A stretch of DNA of 64,000 nt from Cladopsammia gracilis. Its lineage: Eukaryota; Cnidaria; Anthozoa; Scleractinia; Dendrophylliidae. The notes under the pieces are model-generated. The model did no database searches. It was not told the DNA's origin and saw nothing but the letters and a program-made list of their open reading frames with translations. Below, one piece after another: positions 13,301 through 28,300 of the stretch; position 1 is the first letter of the stretch, and each line of letters begins with the position of its first letter. The translations under genes and the position numbers were made by a program. The stretch is taken from NCBI GenBank assembly GCA_022457155.1, contig JAJGOT010000211.1, positions 741,501 to 805,500 on the forward strand. The letters run 5' to 3'.

Positions 13301-16300
13301 CCCGAGTACATTGCCCTGAAGGGAACGCGAAAAGTGACAATTAAATAGAATCTCTGGTAAGTTCATCTTTTGGAAGTAAAAAGTAAATAAGTCTACTGAG
13401 TCACTTTTTGAGAGCGCGGATAAAATCCTAATTTATGAGCATTTACATGAAAGCTATTAGTACTTTCCTTTGGTGCTGTTTATTATGCTGTGCGCGGTAT
13501 CTAACTTTTGAATCTGTGGTCAATGACCTTTCCAGTGGTACTGCTTTAGTTTATCGCCAAGAAACAAACGGATATATTCTGTCCAATATTTCGCCATGCA
13601 CGGCCTGACTTCTTCATTGAATATTCTGTTTAATTTACAGAAGTTTCGCTTACTTTGCATCAACGGGGCTTGGGTTATTATAGCGCACGATCCAACAGAA
13701 CTTTGGCTTACCTTGCATCCACAGGGCCTGGGTTATTTGAGCGCATGATCCATGGACTATCCTTTCCCTTCACATTGTTTTTTGGCGCCACCTTTGGCGG
13801 CTGCTTTCTTCCGCCATCAGCAGCTGCAATGGACGTGGATGAGGCTGCGGAATCTGCTTCCTCCCCTACGGAGGAAGCGCTGCCGAACGAAGACATGGTC
13901 GTGACTGAAGCGCGATTGATGCTCCAGTAGGAACCAGTGAGAGGTTGGATACCCCTAGGGAATGAAATAACAGGGAGTTAGACTAGATCCTGGGGAGGAA
14001 TTAACAAGTGCTCCAGTACTGAGAGGCCGAATACCCCTAGATACCCCTAGATATCCCCCTAGCTGGATACCCCTAGGGTAATGAAATAACAGGGGGTTAG
14101 ACTAGATCCTGGAGAGAAATTAACTAGTGCTCCAGTAGGAACCTCTGAGAGGCTGGATACCCCTGGGCAATGAAGTAACAAGGGGTTTAGACTAGAAACT
14201 AGTAAGAAATTAACCACTGAGAGGCTGGATTAGCCTGCAAAAATAACGCCTGTTCTGCAGGCTAAGGGTGAATACCCCTGGGGAATGAAATAACAGGAGG
14301 TTAGACCAGATCCTAGGGAAGTTAACCGGTGATAAGCGCTGGAAACACTGGTATGCCAAGCCACAAGTTTAGTTTTGTTCCTGACTGGTTGAAAAACAAT
14401 AAAAAATGCTCATTCTGATTTTGAAGTAATATATTAAGTAATGATCCGCATAAGAAGGCAAGTGCTGAACGGCAATGCACGATGGAATGTCAACTTTTTT
14501 CATTGTTACAACTAGTGATCTGATTGGCCTAGACTCGAAAACCGCTAAAAAGTTAAGGTTCAAGGTGCATTAATTATTTTAAGGTTTCAAGTAATTTGAG
14601 ACCCAATCGCACAACATGCAATTTTTAAAAGACATTGTATTTGGGGAACTTCATCAAATAAGCAAAATTATAAGCTATTGTCTTCTGCTATTCTGATTGG
14701 TTAAGCACAAACATTTCCCAAAATTTATTTGACGCAAATGGATTTTCTTTATTTTTATACTGAAATATAATTATGAACCATCAGCCCCTCCTCTGTTCTT
14801 AAAATCAAAGATATTCTATGTGGGAAAGAGCCAATGCGGCAGAACAATGAAGTTTACGGTAGTTCTTATATAGAGCATCACTCAAACATGAGACACAGTG
14901 TTTCATCACAAGATCAAACACTGAGAAGAGAGTTAAAAATAAGACGCGCAGCGGAGTATTTTTGACGAACTTCAAGGTGTTAGATCTTGTGAGGAAATAC
15001 TGTGTCGAATGTTTGATATTTCTTCTCAAACAAAACGATTTTAGAAGGATAAACTAAGGATGCAAAAATGAGGAGTGTTTCATCTGATTTCCAAACACTC
15101 ATTAAACATTAATTTCCTTGGTATTTTCTTCATAAATTATTAATGAGTCAGGGCAAAAAACTTCCACTCGTCCGCTCGTCTCAGACGAGTACTTCTTGAT
15201 CTCGGACAAGTGGATTTTCAAAAGCACTTGTCCGACGGGACGAGTACAATTTACCAGGAGAAAATTTCTCTCGTTTTTCACCGAGTTCTAAGTTTTCCAA
15301 GCATCTCTGGACTTTGTAAACCAGCTGGTTTTCGCGAATTACTGTTTCTTTTTACTCATAAACTTACCCGTAATTTCTTGAGCACATGTTTTTATTTAGC
15401 CTGGTTACTAAGGATAACCAAGATGGCTGCTTATTTACAGACTCTTTTCTTTGGCTTCGAATTCGTTCGTCTTCGGTGTTCCTTCATTGCTAAAAGCTTC
15501 AAAATGTCCGACAAAGATAGGGAGCATTGTTTCAACACAGTTATTTTGACAATTTGAGGCTAAATTGTACAATTTATAAACACAACGCTCACGTTCGTGC
15601 GTTACGAGAATACGTGTTTCATGCGGATCCTTATTCTTCAATTTGATTTTTGGTTTCAGAGGCACTCTGGCAGCTCTGTTAGAGAAACAAGACTCACTTT
15701 TCTACACCATCTAAAGATAAAGAAAGTTTGCTCCATGTTGTACACCTCAAATAAATAGAATGTTCAATTTCAAGGTTCAAAAAGTCTGGTCAACTTATAT
15801 CACCGGAAAGTACAATCTATTGCAGATGTTCCCGCAGATAAGCCGCACCCCCAATTTTGAGCAAACATTTTGGGCAAATGTGGCTTATACGCCAGTTTTT
15901 ACGGTACATTGTAAATTTGTTTTACCGCCACATTTTTGTTTAATGTATTCATTTTTGTTTAATGTTTAATGTATTCATTTTTCATTCACGTGGCTCAACA
16001 TTTATTTGTACCCTTCACATTCTCATTGCCATAAATTACCACCTTATTACCCACGATCTGCTCCCGTACGGCCTCGTGGCTCAAGCGGTAGAGCAACGGA
16101 AGATCTAATCCGGAGGTCGTGGGTTCGAATCCCACCGAGGTCAAAGATTTTTTTCTTTCCCTCGTGTGGTCCCTCATTTCCTTACTAGGGCTAATGCTCA
16201 GTACAGGGAAATTTATGGGTTTACCTTAGCACTATAATTTACACACACAGTTAATTCTCTGATTCCTTGCTAATTTCACTTTCGGACAACCAAAATTTGA

Positions 16301-19300
16301 GTGGCACTTGTCCAATGGACAAGTGGAAAGAAAAAAACGTTTGTTACCCTGATGAGTTTCAGAAAGTACTTTAAATCACAGAGCTGAGTTCTAGAGGCTT
16401 TTAGCACACGTTTCTGCCAATACAGTGGAACCTTGATTTAACGAAGTCGCTGGGGACCAGCCAAATTTGTTCGTTAAATCGAGGGTTCGTTATATCGAAA
16501 ACCTCGATATAACGAACTTGAGGGGAAACAACCAAAATGTTCGTTATATCGAGGTCATAGTTAATGATTGATTTGTAACACAGGCGACTTCTGTCACGCA
16601 ATTCAAAGCAATTTTCGTCGCCCAGAAGTGCCGCGTTTTGAGATGCAATTCATCGAGCGTGGTGGCTTTCAGTAGCAATTATTTTCACTTTTGAGCAGAC
16701 GCGCAGCTTTTGTTTACAAAAAAAACAACACCTTCAGAGTAGCGATTCGTTATATCGAGGTAGATTTTACGTTTGGGCTTCCGGATTATGTTCGTTATAT
16801 CGACGTTCGTTATATCGAGGTTCTATTCCATGCATTTTACTGTAACTTTGGCCGGGACATAGAATATCGTTCGTTATATCGAGGACTTCGTTAAATAGAG
16901 GTTCGTTAAATCGAGGTTCCACTGTAATTTAACACCTCTGTGCCAAACGAACCACAATCAAAATCAAAATCACACAAAAACATCTTTCAAAAATCTTCAA
17001 AGGGTCTCGATAAAAAAACAAAAACATCTCTAATAACAACATAGTAATAAATGGTACATACTTTCTTGGCTTGCCACTATGGAAGGGAGGTACGATGACT
17101 GCAGACACTGATCCTGGTTTACGTAAGATCTCTATCATTTGATCATGACTCAGTACAGCTACTATCATCCCATTGATCTGACAAATAATAAATTGTACTA
17201 TATAAACTTCAGTAAAATACATAGTGGAGACACGGTGGCCTAGTGGTTAGCGCGTCGGACTTTCAACCTGAAGGTCGGTGGTTCGAAGCCTGGTCTCTGT
17301 CGTCGTATTGTTTCCTTAGACAAGAAACTTTACTCCACACTGTCTCTCTCTCCACCCAGGTGTATAAATGGGTACCGGCGACAAAATGCTGGGGGTAACC
17401 CTACTCCATCCCATCCAGGGGGGAGTACCAATATTCCTAATGGCTTCATGCTACAGAAACCGGGTTAAGCTCCGGCCTTGTGGGCCATCTGGCTCGTGTG
17501 CGACTTTACTTTTTTTTAAAATCATAGAGGTTATTTAGTGACAAGTTTTGTTATACGGCTGGTCAATTTTTTTAGCCTTTATGTGAGATCAAAGGGCTCT
17601 TAGAGCCAGCTTATTCATGTAATGGACAATTTTCATTGTATCCTTCATGGTCATAAAGCAGATTGTAAAGCACTTTTTGTACGCGCGAGCCTCAAGTCTG
17701 GATCGACACTGGTGGAACTCGAAAAATGATCTAGTGTGACTATCCTGGCCGCTATTATTGATGTGTGTGTTGTATGTTGAAGAGCTCCAAAGAAAAAGCA
17801 CAACAATAAAGCAATGCTTTACGTACTTACCAATAAAATCGCAAACAATAACTTTCCAATATGGCCGCCTCGATGGCCTGCCTCGTGCCTTTCCATTTCC
17901 GCTCATTTTCACTTCCGCCCGATTACGTCACTATCTACGGTCCACAACTTCCGTCGACATTTGCTACCCTCACAATACCTCATTCATTGCGCATGCAAAT
18001 GAATGAGCTAAAAAAATTAAAACCGACGAGTAAAATTGACCAGCCTTATTGCAAACCTTATTACACAACTTGTCATTGAATAAACTTTTTATTACATGGG
18101 CCGCGTTATGCAAAAAGGGCCCCGACGACACATTTTCTCGATTTTGAGTTTTCAGCTTTTTCAGCTTCAATCCCTTAATAATATGATGGAAGCAAAGAAA
18201 GTCCGGAAATAAAAATTAAAACCGTAAAATGAATGCACATACCGCAAGGCTTCCGCCATTTTGAGCAGCTGACTTCAAACGCAAATTACTTGCAATCACG
18301 TGTCATGTCGTCCAGGCCCTTTTCGCGTGATGTGGCCCATACGACATTCACCTTCTTCCAAATTTAAGTTTTTGAAAGTGTTTTCTCAAGCACGCGGTCA
18401 GAAGAATGTTATAACATGCCATATACTGTATGACTCGTTTTGGCGCATACATGTATTTGCACTCTAAAGTGCTATGTGAAAAAAAGTTATAAAATAAAAG
18501 AATAACTGCCACTTAGAAAAATCATTATCTCAACACATGTGAAGATATCATTTTAATCTTCACTTTCCCTGCTTACAAACCTTGAACATTACAAACCTCA
18601 ACAAGTCGAGATCCTTGTCGCAGCCCAGCCTGCCATGCAAAACCAGAAGGTTCAACATCTGCAATGAGTCCCTCAAACTGTACATGAAATCCTAACTGTC
18701 CCATTGTATTACGACGTAAAGTCATTGTTTGAGTCTGAAAGTGAGTTATAACAATGTAAACTTAACCTACTGTAAAATCTATGTTTTGCCTTTTAAAGCA
18801 TTTATAGCCTGCGAACAGGCTCCTGGCTCGGATGGGCTCCTGGCTCGTATGACCCCGCCGTCCGATTGGAAGCCTGTCCGCAGGCCAAAGCATTTATCTC
18901 TAGTTTCCTTGTTGGCTGAGACAACTTAGGAAAAATACTGCTCTTAACCTGCAATTAGTAGTCAAGTAAATCAAGTCCCACCCGTCGTGTATCCTTATAG
19001 GATAATAATCTCCTGAATAAAATGAGCTTACTTTCTACAACAAACAACAAATACGGGGTATTTCTTGGTGTGGGTATTGTTCAGTGTCTTTTGAATCTTT
19101 TGTGCTACGTCATTTGGTGATCACACCATCCGCAACACCAAGAAACTACCCATATAAGCTATATGGGTATGTGCCGCTGTGAAGGGTATGGTTTTCAAGC
19201 AGTTTAGTCTGGGATAGAGTATAGAAATCAGAGAGTTTTGGTCTAGAATAGGGTATCATTTGCCGGGCAATTGATCAGTGGTATGAAGAATTAAGTCTAG

Positions 19301-22300
19301 AATAGGAAATGAAACTCGGAAGAGAAAGAGCCTTCCCTGAACGGAAATGAAATCATTGCGGTAAAGGTTGTTGACAGATGGTTTCCATTAAAATCACTAT
19401 GGCTCTAGATAGCAAGTCTGGGAAAGAGTAGGAAGGAATTTTCGGTGTGTAGTCTAGTATAGGATTTCAAAATTAGCTGGTCTGGTATACGGTAATGGTG
19501 TAGGGTAGCTGGTCTGGTATAAGGTAACATGGTCTGGTATAGGGTAAGGGTTTCAGAGTCCCAGCAGCACACCCCCACCCAGCAATCTACAGAGTACCCC
19601 CCCCCCCCCCCCCCCCAGGCAATCAACACATATCCGTTTATAAAAATGGCTGCAGAGAGCTTCTTGTACCAGAAAACTTAAGACTCTTACCCTGAATAAC
19701 ACAAACTAAATCACTTGTAAAGCCCAGCTGGCAACATACAAAGGAAATATGCTAATCAGTGCTAGTTTTCATGTGGGTGTACATCCAGCTGAGTGACTTG
19801 TCTATAAAAGTGACGCAGGTCTCCTTTTGACTCCTTGGAAGGCTGGGGTTACTGTTACTTAAAGCGATATTTGTTGTCTTTTAAATTCAAGACACAGCTA
19901 CTTGCATCTCGGAAATAACCTCTTAACAACCTCCATGCCTGGTATTGTGTTATTACATACAGTTTGTATAATAAGGTCCAGCTTTACCTGACAGCCAATG
20001 GAAATTTCTTCAAGTCTCTTCACGATCTCTGGGATGTCATCTGAGTCAGATGTTGGAATGTTCAACACCAAACAGTCACCACTACTATAAAACACCTTGA
20101 TGCTGTTGAAATAAGAAATACAGTAAATGTTACATGAATACTGTTAAATATCTACACTATAACACTTAGGCATCATTCGGTGGCTTCTGCCGGCAGCGGC
20201 GCCAGGAACGGTGGTCTGTTGTTGGCTGCCGAAACTCTGATACATGTAGTTCCTGGTCAACGGCTGATGAGCGTGATGCTTTGCAGTTGGCACCTCAACT
20301 GTATTGTTATTCTCTCTCTTTGTCCATTGGAACAGAAGAATTAACCACAGAGACACAACCTGTGCACTGGCGAGAGTACTCAGTCTAGATACCCCAAGAG
20401 GCAAACCCATTCACAGGACGACCAATCAGTCTCGTCTGATTTGCATGCCAACTTTCTTCATCGACTTCTAGCTTCAGACTTTAGCTTGCTATTTTCTAAC
20501 ATTAATTTTACAAAATCACAATGCAAAGTAAATTCAAAATCAGCACTCTTAACCCACAATTCCTTCATTCACTCTCACTGACCAAGGTCTAGCACTCGAA
20601 ATGCCACTTGAATCTCCTTATGGTAGCCAATTTACCTTGATCAACTCAGTTGCTAAACAGGGTTTTTGTTAGAGCCGGGACACAGGGACCTTTACTCAAG
20701 GCTATTTCACTTCTTGGCCCGGCTATTTCTCAGGAAAATGTGCTAAGATATTTGAATAGAGAACTGCTAAAGTTGATGGGCTGTTTAACCTAACACCTTT
20801 ATTACAAGTGAAATAAAACCACTTTATGTTTCTTTATTAATGCCTCTTTCAATAGCAATTAAAACAAAGACCCAAATTGGTCAGAAAATTTGCCTAAAAC
20901 GCACATTGTGGGTCTCAAAACCTCAAACATTTTCTGCCATACCCCCCATAGGAAAAGGCATCCCCCCTCCCACACCTACCCCGAATTCGGACTGTGTGCC
21001 AACAAATAGTCACTGTTTGGTCTCTGTTTTTGCAAACCTAAACAAAAACCTTATAAAACCACATTTTTGTGTTTAAAGATGAATTACAGTCCACACTGCG
21101 CAATCTCAGCTCGGCAATGTTTGTGAGACTCACAAACAAAGAACATTTACTAGCAAAAATGAAAATTAAGGGACAAACTTACCTTTTCCTTCATTATTAA
21201 CATCAGATATCCTTGCCAAACAATAATAATAAGTAAAAGAACCCCAAAGTTTTCCCAAACCGACGCTTCAGCTCATCGAGCATTCATAAAACACAACGGC
21301 CGTAATGGCGGACTGATGGTTTACTCCCACTTACTCCATGTATGCTATTACCGAAGTGTAACATATCAACAAATTCAAAACAAAAAATGAAAACAAACCC
21401 CGAGATTGCGCAGTACGGACTGTAATAATTTCAGCCTTACTCCTCCACTGACACAGTACCACAGGTTCTTTATAAACTAACCCTTTATATACACTGTACA
21501 GACTGTTTACTAACAAACAAAGGGTGTCGAGTTAACTTATTCTTATAATACAGTACCTTTGTGAAAGTGAAGTCCATCCAATCACTGATTTAGCTGGAAT
21601 GCTGAACAAAACTTCCTGCAGGGAAATAAATAATGTCACTGATAAACTTCATAATTTTCTCGCCCAAACCACATCGGACACTTATTGAGAATTATATAAC
21701 GTAAAGTCGACACTTAGAATTTTATTTTCAATAAATTTTTAAGTGTAAAAAAGAAAATCTAAAATCCCCAATCAGGATTGAACCTGTGACCTCAGCTAGG
21801 CTTTGGCTTACGTAGCCTACCATACCACTGTACCACCTAGCTTCTCGGGTTACTTAGTCCTAAATTTAACTATATAAACTGCTACCCCTAACCCTAACTG
21901 AAAGCTAACCAGTTTCTCTGTTATATAAGTCTCAGTAAGGTGTCCGAGGTGGTTTAGGCGGATGGGATCTAATGCTAACCTTCTTAGCATGCACCTACCT
22001 TGCTAGAAGAATGGACCAACACCAGGGTATCAGCAGAGATGCCCATCTTGCACTCAATCATGGAGGAGTTCCTGTAATCCTCAACCTACAATTAAATTAA
22101 TAAATTGTCTGCATTATGGCTTCGGTGTCCGTATTACAGAGGTAGGGATTGTATGAATTTTCATATCATTGGGACCAAGTAAAATGTCCGTAATAAAAAT
22201 CTAGCAGGTTAATGCTAGTGCGCGCGCGCGCAATTTTCCTTGAGTCGTGCGCGTGCTTAGCTTGTTTAGTTGACGTGTGTGCTTAGTTCGTTATTTAACG

Positions 22301-25300
22301 TATTACATTAATTTTGCGTTGTTTTCCTAACTGATATGTCTTGTCAGTAACTGTGTTCACACTGTGGGTGGCTCCTCCTAAAATGTTCTGCAATTGGTAT
22401 AGGATTTAATGGAGCCGAAACCAATTGTGGAATTGCACACATTTTGGGCATCCTACTGATGAACAGTTACGAAATTCAGATATATTTAGTAGCCACATTT
22501 ATTTGCGGTCTGTCCCCTTTGAATAGAGTATAGTGACTGTATTACTGAGGTGTCCGTAAGTAGAGGTGCAACCACGTTTACCACATATCTTTCAAGGCAG
22601 TGCTCTAAGAGTTATCACAGGGAGCCCTATGATAGGGAGTCCAATTATAAAATTTAAGCTAAAATTGTGCAAAAACTCAGTCTTTCTTGTTGCTTGAAGA
22701 CAAAAGTAAATTTAGTCACCTATGGTACCCTGGCAGTGCTAGAGCGCAGCTGTGTCTTTACTTGAGGGGAAGTAGACATTAAAAAAAAGTTGTTACCTGA
22801 ACATTCCAAACTAATGCCCCTCTAGAAACTTTCTCGGGGCAGATGGGTGGCCGTACTTTCTCCTTCTTCTTTGTTGACCTCAAAATCCCTGAAGAAACAA
22901 AGTGTGCTAACAATAAATGGTCTTGAAAAAATTGGAGAAAAAACTTAAGGGGTGGGGAGGGGTGAAGGTTTCTTCTTGCAAAGCAAACTGAATTTAGAAC
23001 TTGTTTTCAACTTTGAACTTGGCCATTATGCTGTAAGGTGTGGAATTGCAGAAAATGGAATATACTAATTTGCATCTCACTGAATAAGAATAGAGCTCAT
23101 TGTCTCAATACCTCGTTCTTAAAAGAATTGAAAAAAAAAATAGAACCAATTTTCTGCAATCCCACACCTCACTCATTCCCATTGTCGGGGTCTTCTTCAA
23201 GTCACTTATAATTTCTTTACCTTTTCCCTTTGCACCTGTCTCTAGTGTGGTGTTGGTCACATAGTTTGTAGCAAGATCTTTCAAGTATTCATGTCTTGTT
23301 CTTGTTGCCATGGCACTGAATTTCTCCGACTTGTGAGCAGCATTTTCGGCATTTATGACTGTGATTCAGAGCAAACAAAAAATATAATTTGCATTTTCAG
23401 TTACATGGGTCCATGCATTTACATGGTATTTGTGTGTCTTGTGACCAGCCTGCATATGACAGCTTATTTTGACACTATATTAGATTTACTTCTCATAATT
23501 TGAAGATGTGAAAACTCTGTTACCCTGGAAGCACAAGTCAGACCATTTTGAAATACTTTACCCTTATCTATCAGGATGCATTAATTCTTTATACAAATAG
23601 AAAGATCTTTCCTCACCTTTCGTCAGAAGGAAATCAGCAAAAGCCTTTTGCTTTCCAAACTTGGCTCCAGCAGGAATGTTTGGCCCAAATGGAGGTACAT
23701 CTTTTGAACGGCTTACTGCGACTCTATAAATACATGAAAAACTAATTAACCCCTTCACTCCCACAGTCAATAATGGAGACATGTTGTGAAGTTCTCGAAT
23801 CGTATGGTGTGACCATTCAAATAAAACATCTAAATGGGCAGTACTTTTGCAGGGTACCATTTGTTTTTCAATATTCTAAAAAATGAAAGTTGGGAGTTTT
23901 CTTGAACAAAATTGTTGATGTTTGGAACTCTTGGGAGGGTTAAACAGATCCCAGAAAAGACACCATGGTGTAAAGCTACACAAAGCCAGTCAATAGTTGA
24001 TTTGAATGTTATAAATACCTGTAGTAAGTGTTATCAGAGCAGGGGTTAAAAACCCTGACCACAATAAACACGTGCTGGAAGTGAGATCTGATGTTCTTTG
24101 GTGTGAATGGAAGTGCACCAGGCTCTTGAAACACAATGGTCACTATGTCGTTTCCAATATGCCTCTTTCTGAGAAGCTGTGGCAAATAGAAACAAGATCA
24201 TTGATTGGAGAAATGAAAGTGACATGTGCCATACTTGGCATGTTGTAGGTGGAGAGAGGATAGGGGTGTAAAAACCTATCCCTATTCTGTGATGCTTCTC
24301 CCAATTTGAGGCCAATAATACATGTAATTTGTGAGAAATCACACCATTGTGTAATAATTTAAGCCCTGGCTAATACAGTGCACATTGTGTTATTGGCTAC
24401 TTGATTGGCTTGGGAGAAGTTACATTTTGATCACTGAAACATGTATACCTGTTGTCTATTATTAGGTGTCCAGGGCAGGAGTGTTGAGACATGGAACATG
24501 ATTTCCCTACCATGGGACTGTGTGTACACTGAATACTCCCCTGTGGAGTCATCTGCAAAACACAACAGTGAAACAGTGTTCACAATATACATGTATTTAT
24601 AGCTGCTACTCTCAAAATGTTTAGTTAGTTGTAGCATATAAACAGGGGTCAGTATAAACGGTCACAGTACATGTAGCAAATTGTGCAGTAACACATGTAT
24701 GCCAAACACGAGGAGTATGAGTGTTTCATCAGAATATCCAAACACTGAGAAGTGGGTTGAAAAACGAGGTACAGCCAAGTTTTTTTAATCCACTTGGAGG
24801 TGTTTGGATACCTGATAAAACACTCTTTCAAGTGTTTGATATGGCTTCTCCAAATGATCATTAAATGCAGAGAAAACGAAGGAATAAAATCACCAAACTC
24901 TATGCAAATTAGGACCTGGATGGTATCCAAACCTCCTTCACGGCAGTGATTTCCTTTTTGTTCTCGTCATGAATTATTGATGAGTTTTAGAAGTCAGTAG
25001 CAAATAATATAAAGCAGCATGCCAATAACTTCAACCGTCAGGGAAAAAAAACACTACATTCTACTGCACTGCACATGTTACAAAGCAAAATTGTAAACTG
25101 CCAGCACAAATTGAGTGGACAGACTCATCCTACATGTAGTTACCGTAACATAGGAAATAAAAAATTGAAGGGGAGGTTCTAGTACTTTAAGTAATGCTTC
25201 ACATATTTTAAGAACTATAGTAAACTTCATTGTTCTGCGGCTTTGGCTCTTTCCCACATAGAATATATATCATTCTTTGATTTCAAGAATATGTGGTTCC

Positions 25301-28300
25301 AGAAAATATCCATACCCACCCCATGGAAGGTCATTGGAAATTCCGAGAGGGAGGGGGGTCTCAACAGCCAAAATTTATAAGGGAAAGTATGACGCTTAAT
25401 TGGAAATTGCAGGGGGTAGAGAGGGTTCAAATGAAAAAAACCTTCCATGGGGGAGGTATGGATATTTTCTGGAACCACACAATAGAGGAGGGGCCGATGG
25501 TTCATAATATTATATTTCATTATAAAAATACAGAAAATCCATTTGCGTCAAATAAATATTAGGAAATGTTCATGCTTAACCAACCAGAATAGCAGAAGAC
25601 AAAAGCTACTAATTTTGCTTCTTTGACGAAGTTCTGTACACGACCCGAAATGATCCCCGACAGTTCCCCAAATACAATATCTTTTAAAAATTGCACGTTG
25701 TGCGATTGGGTCTCAAAATACTTGAAACCTTAAAAACAATAGACTTGATGTACCTTGAACCTTAACTTTTTTTAGCAGTTTTTGAGTCTAGGCCAATGAG
25801 ATCACTAGTTGTAACAATGAAAAAAGTTGACATTCCATCATGCATTGCCGTTCAGCACTATCCTTCTTATGTGGATCATTACTTAACTATCTGTAGTACA
25901 TCCAAATCGACAACAGTACTTTGCACTATGAGCTAAACAACAGCAAAATAAGCAGTAAAAAGGTAAAATACATCACTTCTACAACTTACTTCGGTTGTCC
26001 AGCTGGGCTCTGTAGCCTTCAAACCCTTTCAACGGAATACGGGTTCCAATCAGATCAAGAAATTCATCAAATGCTGGACCTGATGTTTCTGTGGGACAGA
26101 CGGGAAAAGAGATTTTGAGCATCCTAGAAAAAACTGTTCACAATCATTATGATTTAAGCTTCTGCTAATACTATATTTTGATAAAATTTCATGAAACTTT
26201 TAGCCCCAAGCTTAAAAGTTAACAGAATAGGCCATTTGCACGATGACGTCATATGACTACAACTACCAGAATCCTTCAGTTTTTTGTTTTGTAGTGCAAA
26301 TTAGGGCTGTTGTTATTTAAACCGCACTGGGATTACAAAATTTTAAATAAGAAAGGAAAAACGAAATGAATTCTGGTAGTTGTAGTCAAATGACACATCC
26401 ATCGTGCAAATGGCCTATTAAAAAATGTCTGACAGCATTCAGCACTTATTTCATGCAATTCGAGTCCTAGAATTTCATAGTGACAATAGTTTCTGGTACC
26501 ATGTCGTTACCATGTTAGAGAAATTACAGAATTGAAAATCTGTTTCCCATTGACCATTTCACACATCAAGCTCCTCTGCCCTGATGATCTTCAAAGAGTA
26601 TATACAATGCAGTTACAGATCTCTGCTTAAGGATTTGCTTAATTGAGGACTTACGATTGTTATACATTTCTTCCTCAGTACTCTGTCCATCTTTACAGTA
26701 CAAAACACCAACTTTATATTGATTTGTCATCTGAAATGAATATTAACAGCAACCAAATAAGATTTATTGTGTCCGACAGTGACACAGTGAAAACATACAA
26801 TGTCTATATTGCAAGGTTATTAACACTTTAACTTCAAAGAGTGCCAAGTACACGTGTATAATTAATTCAAGAAAAATCCCAGGCAATTTTCATTTTGTAA
26901 AATATTGAATAGCAAATGGTACCATGCAAAAGTTCTGCTGAAGAGGTTTCATTTGAAGTCACACCATAGGATTTTATCCACAGACTCAAAAGTTAGAACA
27001 AATGGTACCATGCAAAGGTTCTGCTGAAGAGGTTTAATTCATTTGAATGGTCACACCATAGGATTTTATCAACAGACTCAAAAGTTAGAACAAATTGTAC
27101 CATGCAAAAGTACTGCTAAAGAGGTTTCATTTGAATGGTCACACCATAGGATTTTATCAACAGACTCAAAAGTTAGAACAAATGGTACCATGCAAAAGTA
27201 CTGCTGAAGAGGTTTCATTTGAATGGTCACACCATAGGATTTCGTCGACGGACTCAAAAGTTAGAACAAATTGTACCGTGCAAAAGTACTGCCGAATAGG
27301 TGTCATTTGAATGGTCATATCACAGGATTTTGTTGATAGATTCAAAAGTTAGAACTAAATTAAATGTCTCTGTTAAATTGACTCTGGGAGTGAAAGGGTT
27401 AATAACACAGTTTTATATAATGTGTGAAAATATATTCCTACATGAAAGAACTGTGGAGAAAGAATTAAACAAAGCCTGAAAAAAGATTATTTTCAAAAAA
27501 ATTTCAGCCTTGACAGGATACAAACCCATGGGTCTCACAAAGGTCATGGGTTTGAATACCATCAAGGTCTGAAACTTTTTTTAGACTTTTATTATAACTC
27601 CTTCAGTTGCAGCATAACTGTGATCATCACATTCTTTTTGAAGTTTTATATAGTTTACTCAACACATATCTCACCCCCTGCTCATCCAACTTCATAAGTT
27701 GTTCTGGAACCTGACAAAAAGACAATCAGCAATAATAATTATTTATAGTATGACCGTATGGCCCCGCTGACACAATATTACAGAAAATGCCGTTTATCAG
27801 CTGTTCAATAATGGCAGGAGGACGTTCAAACGACTGCTACTATAGCTACTATATTGAAACAGCTGTTTGAACGGGTGCTGCTAGCTGTTCCAATAACATA
27901 TTCAGCCATTTGAACGGCTGCTACTAGTCTGTTCGAACAGCTATTGTTATTGTTAGGTTTTAGTAAAAAACGAATGGCTAAGCTGATCCCTTCAAAAAGA
28001 ATAAAAAAATTTCCAGCTGTTTGAATGGCTATAGTGCCAGAGTATTTACCTGCCAAGTCTCACGCCTTAGGCGGGAGTCTCACGCCTGCGAGTCCAAAAC
28101 TATGATCGCACACCTACTCACGCTATTAGCCTTAACTGATCGCATGATCCAATTAAAAATATAGTTACGTTCATGAAAATATGGCACTTTTTTTGTAGGT
28201 TTTTAGCGTTCTGAACATTACAACTACAGCCTATGTTAACTATTAAACGGAGGTCTGAGGTCCATGGAAACTTTTGAATTCTTCGGAACATCTTCGAACA

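Noticed and set aside
16073..16146. Functional tRNA gene
   Set aside because: Three arms pair well, but the anticodon loop has 8 bases and the stem a mismatch, and it lies inside a mobile element; called tRNA-like only.
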